From the NCBI GenBank assembly GCA_036245805.1, contig BTRK01000006.1:18942365-19006364 (forward strand): a stretch of DNA of 64,000 nt. The letters are read 5' to 3'. Made by a program: the position numbers and the translations under genes. Below are positions 60,989 through 64,000 of this stretch, in pieces (position 1 is the first letter of the stretch; the number at the start of each line of letters is the position of its first letter). The notes under the pieces were generated by a model. The model worked only from the letters and a program-made list of their open reading frames with translations. It was not told where the DNA came from and did no database searches. The DNA comes from Pristionchus mayeri (Eukaryota; Nematoda; Chromadorea; Rhabditida; Neodiplogasteridae).

Positions 60989-63019
60989 CGACAGATTCCC
61001 CAGACTCCCTTCACTTACACTCAAACCACTGTTTTCCAAACCCCTTCTACATTACGAATTCCCCCCTCTCCCCTCCCTGTACTTTACCCGGTTCGAATAA
61101 CGATACGGAGCACAATTAGCGCCCTTCCAATCACATTCCTCCCTGTCTACTTTATGCCCCGATCTTCCCTACTAGTCAAACTGGATAGCATCATAGGTGC
61201 CTAGCCCCCATATCTTCCGTGTATCTATCGTATTGTTCGCTGGGTGTTCCCCTATTCTAGCCCCCGTCCGTAATAAGTGTATATAGGCTGATGATGACTG
61301 ATTCTCTCGCACTGAAATCGATGAGGCATAATCCGCTCGATCTCGTTCTCTTTCAAGTCATTTTGCCGTCCCGTGAAGTATTCCCACTCACTTTCTTGCG
61401 CGCTTCAATCGAAGCCCGACTCGCTATGATAAAGTTACTTTCTCATCCATGCCACAGCACACGTACACATGAAACGAATATAACTGTAAAGACCACTTGT
61501 TTTTGTTATCGTCGTTGTTATTGTTTTGAGCAGGAAAGGAAGAGCTGTTCTCTGCGTGGGCCAGCTAATGTGGCCAGACGGTCTTTGAGGAGAGAGAGGA
61601 GGATAAATATGGCGAGGAATGAAATCGGAGAGGTCTTCCCCCGTCAATTGTCAATTGCAGGCCGAAAGTGGACACTTGAGGACAGAGACGAAACTGGGGC
61701 AAACAGAGGCAAGGGGGAAATTGCAGAGAAGGAGCAGCGAATTGAGAGAGGGATCGGGCTGCTGGAGAAGGAGAAGAGTAGGAATCGATGAATGAACTCC
61801 ACCATCCCTTCGTGGATGAGAACATGTTGTCGTCACTGTTGTCTACCTCTGTCGACATTTATGCGGTTCATCTTCGCTTCCCGCTTCCAAGTCTCGAATT
61901 GCACCTGTCAATTAAATGCGAATATTTCTACATGGAATTGCAAGCGAATTTACTCGGAGCCTACGCTTCTATTGAAGTGCGACTTCATTGTTTCCTATGA
62001 ATCGAATCTCCAATTTTCTGTGAGAACTCCAGCCCTTGTGGCACTCCCAACAACCTACAAGAAGTCTCGCGTGCTAGTGAAAGGAATGAGACCTTTGATT
62101 ATCGCGAAGACTTTAACTGGCTCCTACCTCTTCCCTCTTCGCTGCCGGCTGGTAAAAAATCACTTCAATCCTAAAACAAACGAGAACGACCAATCGAATA
62201 AGAAGTTGAACTCAATGAAGCAGTCAATCAACCATTGCAAATGAGCGCTCCCCTCAACCAGACACTAATTCTGAAAGCCTCTCATGTCACCGCCGGTGCA
62301 ACATTCGATGAAAGTCGTCCCCCAATCGGCCTCTGCTCGTTTTCGAATGATCTGCATTACTCCAAGCGCTCAATACTGTTTCGGAGAAGCGGCGATACGA
62401 GACCTCTATTTCATGAATTAACAAGTGTGCTGGCTCATAATCCAATTCTCGGAAGGCCTCTCAATGTCTTCTTCAATTATTAGGTTGATCCGAAAGTTTT
62501 CTTACAAAATTATTTACAGATTATATAGCTCGCTTCGATCTTGACCAATCCTGACATGGAGTTTCGTATTATATTAATGGATGTATACTCTACATATTGC
62601 CCCAATAATAAAGATTCACTGTACCTCTCACAGCTACATTTTATAAACTACTGATCCTGAAATTTGATCGACGAATTCGCTTTTAAACCAAATAATTTTT
62701 CTTCGAGATTTCGAATCTACCATTTTAGGATTAAGATTCCTACTAGAGTTCTGGAATTGGGGGTTGCCCAGTCCGCCCAATAATTAAATCAACGTGATGA
62801 ATATTGCCTATTTTGCCCAGTTGAGAACAAAGGGATTTTTCTGGGCGCCCATTGGGCGCCCAATTCATTCAGGCTTTTCTCTGAAGAAAATGCATTATTG
62901 CGCGTCTGAAACATAAATCATCAAAACGAAATCCACTCGACAGTTGAAGCCTATTGGGCGTAATTGGGCGTTAAAAAGATATGTTTCAACTCAGAATAAT
63001 AAAGCCACGCCCACTGGGC

Positions 63020-63168
63020 GTGAAAATACGCCAGATAACCTATATCTCATTGAAATTCTGAGATATCAACTTTTTGACCTCAAATTCTCCGATTTTTTCT
63101 CATTTTGTTGTCGAAAAAGTTGATATCTAAGAATCTCATGAGATATAGATTTTCTGGCGTATTTTCAC
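63020..63168. repeat. Hairpin related to the foldback in the sre intron
   Basis: GTGAAAATACGCCAGATAAC faces GGCGTATTTTCAC, and the arms include GATATCAACTTTTT/AAAAAGTTGATATC. The stretch GATATAGATTTTCTGGCGTA resembles GATATAGAGTTTCTGACGTA at 52209, so it is probably a fragment of a related element. Confidence 0.6.
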
Positions 63169-63754
63169 TCCTAGAATCCGAATTTCTACCTTACAGCTCA
63201 CAAGAAGTCACTCTAAAAAGTTTGGAGCAAAAATTCGATTTTTTAGATTAAAATCAGTCTAATCCGAGGTATTTGGCCTTACAGGGCAAAAATTGTATTG
63301 CGATATTTGACTTTTTTCACCGCTATCCGTAGTGAAATTTAACGTAGATTTCGAATATGGGAATATCTAATTTACGGTAGTGATAAAATTTTTCAAAGCG
63401 CTCATTTATTCGATAAAATAAAGTTCGAAAAATGAAGTTTTCGATATTTTCCAAAGTTCATAGTTTCCGTACATCAAAGTCTTCAACAGCAAAGTTATTT
63501 AGCTCGCCGAGCCGGTCATTTTGGTTTTTTGAACGACTGTTTTACTCAACTTTGAAGCAATATATGCTCATCCGAAATTTCGAAATTTTAAGAGCCGGAA
63601 AATAGGCAATTTTGAATTTACGGCTCTACAACTTAAACCAAAAAGTCTATGACCATAGACGCATAACCCTTGAAATAGAGAGGACATTGAAGCTTTTTGA
63701 TTATTTTGTATCCCAGCTAATGCGATCTCTCAGAAGACACGTGCTAATAGCAAT

Positions 63755-63812
63755 AGTCCATGTCAACTACCTAACAGCAATAGTCCATGTCAACTATCTA
63801 ATAGCAATAACA
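63755..63812. repeat. Short direct repeat
   Basis: AGCAATAGTCCATGTCAACTA occurs twice in tandem, followed by a third partial unit. Confidence 0.7.
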
Positions 63813-63977
63813 TCTTACTGGGCATGGGATGGGAAAACAACACTTTAGCGAGAAACAATATTTTGCTCCTCCAATTTCTCATTTACATCTCCCTAATCGA
63901 TGTTCCTCTTTCCTCGTTCTCTCTAATCCCCTTGTCTCTCACTCAATTAGCCTCGACTCGATCTGGCCTCCTCCGCC

Positions 63978-63985
63978 TATAAATA
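63978..63985 (+). promoter_or_regulatory. TATA box candidate at window end
   Basis: TATAAATA in C/T-rich sequence 15 bases before the window ends. It may belong to a gene starting beyond the right edge. Confidence 0.3.
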
Positions 63986-64000
63986 CCCCTCTCCTCCCTC

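Larger units (their letters stand above)
60989..63970. other. 3 kb region downstream of gene G, repeats but no supported gene
   Basis: 61.0-62.5 kb contains open frames on both strands (for example 61792-62244 and 62241-62483), but no splice structure, motif or family resemblance supports them. From about 62.74 kb the sequence has repeated TTGGGCGCC-like motifs and a hairpin, and looks like degraded mobile DNA. Confidence 0.45.

Noticed and set aside
61792..62483. Two adjacent plus-strand frames of 150 and about 80 residues
   Set aside because: No conserved motif, no splice structure, frames do not join, and opposing frames of similar length exist; not enough to call a gene.

Overview
This is eukaryotic DNA, almost certainly from a free-living or parasitic nematode of the rhabditid/diplogastrid type. 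The evidence is the splice signals (strong TTTTCAG/TTGCAG acceptors, many 45-60 bp introns), 3' splice acceptors lying 4-45 bases before start codons as expected for spliced-leader trans-splicing, and nematode-specific families: an sre-type chemoreceptor, two fatty-acid-and-retinol-binding (FAR) proteins and a glycoprotein-hormone alpha subunit of the FLR-2/GPLA-1 type. There is no bacterial, viral or CRISPR content. Most genes are cut into many short exons. I rebuilt them by hand from splice sites and reading phase, so exon edges are predictions.

Layout. About 1-6.5 kb (minus), 14.0-22.6 kb (plus) and 24.7-36.7 kb (plus) hold three paralogous, unnamed zinc-finger genes, called A, B and C here. 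Each has two N-terminal C2H2-type fingers, a long low-complexity/acidic/proline- or serine/glutamine-rich middle, and two more C-terminal fingers. B and C also share an alpha-helical block between the middle and the C-terminal fingers. In every finger that can be read, an intron falls between the two zinc-binding histidines. Gene A runs off the left edge. At 37.4-44.6 kb a divergent pair of secreted FAR-like genes (D minus, E plus) shares a roughly 0.6 kb intergenic region. At 50.5-54.5 kb is an sre chemoreceptor (F), followed by a decayed sre fragment. At 59.2-61.0 kb is the cystine-knot hormone subunit (G), whose first exon I could not place.

Mobile DNA is unusually dense, and most of it sits inside introns. 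I see a TA-flanked palindromic element (0.4-1.8 kb); three copies of a TTAA-flanked MITE (2.8, 6.0, 29.3 kb); two large TTAA-flanked foldback elements (15.7-19.0 and 52.0-53.4 kb); a dead mariner-type transposon inserted inside the terminal CTAG of a Helitron-like remnant (19.8-21.1 kb); two copies of a Helitron-like satellite-bearing element (26.0-27.5 and 29.9-30.6 kb); a 1.9 kb near-perfect palindrome (30.6-32.5 kb); and a 3.4 kb inverted-repeat element (46.1-49.5 kb) carrying its own zinc-finger reading frame interrupted by a single TAG.

The remaining stretches (6.5-14.0, 22.6-24.7, 44.6-46.0, 55.1-59.1 and 61.0-64.0 kb) contain purine-rich low-complexity DNA, possible core promoters and repeats, but no gene I can support. 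The genes do not form one pathway. The coherent stories are the expansion of the split-finger family and the use of its introns as landing sites for mobile elements.
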